DNA from: Gammaproteobacteria bacterium
GTDB taxonomy: Bacteria > Pseudomonadota > Gammaproteobacteria > Nitrosococcales > Methylophagaceae
DNA length: 64,000 nt
Direction of reading: 5' to 3'
Assembly: GCA_014859375.1 (NCBI GenBank)
Contig: JACUUH010000001.1
Coordinates: forward strand, 145,131-209,130
Positions 63,809 to 64,000 of this stretch are shown piece after piece. Both the position numbers and the translations under genes were made by a program. Below the pieces are notes generated by a model that made no database searches, was not told the DNA's origin, and saw only the letters and a program-made list of their open reading frames with translations. Numbering within the stretch: position 1 is the stretch's first letter; each line of letters begins with the position of its first letter.

Positions 63809-63829
63809 AACCTACACTTCTCGTAGGTT
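63809..63829 (+). terminator. Hairpin after the small gene
   Basis: A 7-bp stem (AACCTAC / GTAGGTT) with a 7-nt loop. A second hairpin, GCAGTAGTCG / CGATTACTGC with one G-U pair, lies at 63838-63865 just before the tRNA and may be a processing or termination element. Confidence 0.5.
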
Positions 63830-63872
63830 AGTAAAAAGCAGTAGTCGGATAATTTCGATTACTGCCCTATGT

Positions 63873-63949
63873 GCGCCCATAGCTCAACTGGATAGAGCAT
63901 TGCCCTTCTAAGGCAAGGGTTGCAGGTTCGAGTCCTGCTGGGCGCACCA
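63873..63949 (+). tRNA. tRNA-Arg (anticodon TCT), CCA encoded
   Basis: A 77-nt cloverleaf: acceptor GCGCCCA / TGGGCGC, D-stem GCTC/GAGC, anticodon stem TTGCC/GGCAA with loop CTTCTAA (anticodon TCT, reads AGA), T-arm CAGG-TTCGAGT-CCTG, discriminator A and encoded CCA at 63947-63949. AGA is a frequent Arg codon in this AT-rich genome, so the tRNA probably supports translation of phage genes. The 51 nt after it hold nothing I can identify. Confidence 0.95.
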
Positions 63950-64000
63950 TTATAAAAGCGTATTAGCGGCCTGAGATCTATTGTAGCGAACTCACTACGT

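Noticed and set aside
63950..64000. A second tRNA after tRNA-Arg
   Set aside because: The last 51 nt show no D-arm or anticodon arm that folds, and the window ends before any T-arm could be seen.

Overview
This window looks like part of the genome of a large, AT-rich, tailed (contractile-tail type) jumbo bacteriophage of the phiKZ-related group infecting a Gram-negative host. The main evidence is: (i) parts of a multisubunit RNA polymerase that is split in the way known for phiKZ-type virion RNA polymerases: a 1403-residue beta N-terminal subunit (56189-60400), a separate 225-residue beta C-terminal piece (40587-41264) and a beta-prime N-terminal subunit (54092-56163); (ii) next to them, on the opposite strand, a ~2080-residue virion protein with a membrane segment and a lysozyme-like (SLT) domain; (iii) a prohead protease; (iv) a two-gene spanin (inner-membrane coiled coil plus lipoprotein), which needs an outer membrane. 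No host chromosomal genes, transposases, integrases or CRISPR arrays were seen.

Layout. 1-12.4 kb (+): acidic gene end, a 1094-residue collagen-like fibre, further fibre and tail-appendage proteins, fibre chaperone-like genes and an Fe(II)/2-oxoglutarate oxygenase. 12.4-13.8 kb (+): two small lectin-like genes, each with a +1 frameshift. 13.9-17.2 kb (+): virion proteins and a RuvC-like resolvase. 17.3-22.2 kb (-): two paralogous unknown proteins and an SbcC/Rad50-like ATPase. 22.3-25.0 kb (+): tail spike and PAAR tip cluster. 25.1-26.3 kb (-): virion protein. 26.4-29.4 kb (+): fibre/baseplate proteins with NPHN repeats. 29.4-33.6 kb (-): three more small adhesins sharing the N-terminal module of the 12.4-13.8 kb pair, then two virion proteins. 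33.7-36.6 kb (+): spanins, RNase H. 36.7-37.6 kb (-): unknown. 37.7-45.6 kb (mostly +): RecA-like ATPase, SLOG-like protein, RNA polymerase beta C-terminus, unknowns. 45.7-54.0 kb (-): two large virion proteins. 54.1-62.9 kb (+): RNA polymerase beta-prime and beta, unknowns, prohead protease. 62.9-64 kb: two small genes and a tRNA-Arg.

The two most striking observations are: (1) an ORF-less 356-nt group I intron inserted exactly inside the catalytic DFDGD motif of the beta-prime gene, so that splicing is needed to make the polymerase active-site loop; (2) a family of five small proteins in two places (12.4-13.8 kb and 29.4-31.6 kb) that share a ~20-residue N-terminal module containing an A-tract but carry five different C-terminal domains (LamG-like, F5/8C-like, SPRY-like, beta-propeller-like and one unassigned). 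Three of the five carry a +1 frameshift, two of them exactly at the A-tract, which suggests a modular and possibly phase-variable or slippage-controlled adhesin system.

Expression appears to be organised in short operons closed by strong hairpins. Many hairpins are followed not by a U-tract but by a recurring TTTATACC (or TTATGC) sequence, and TTATGAC/TTATGG motifs lie 30-90 nt before many first genes, which may be the phage late promoters. All functional statements are from sequence inspection; no database search was run.
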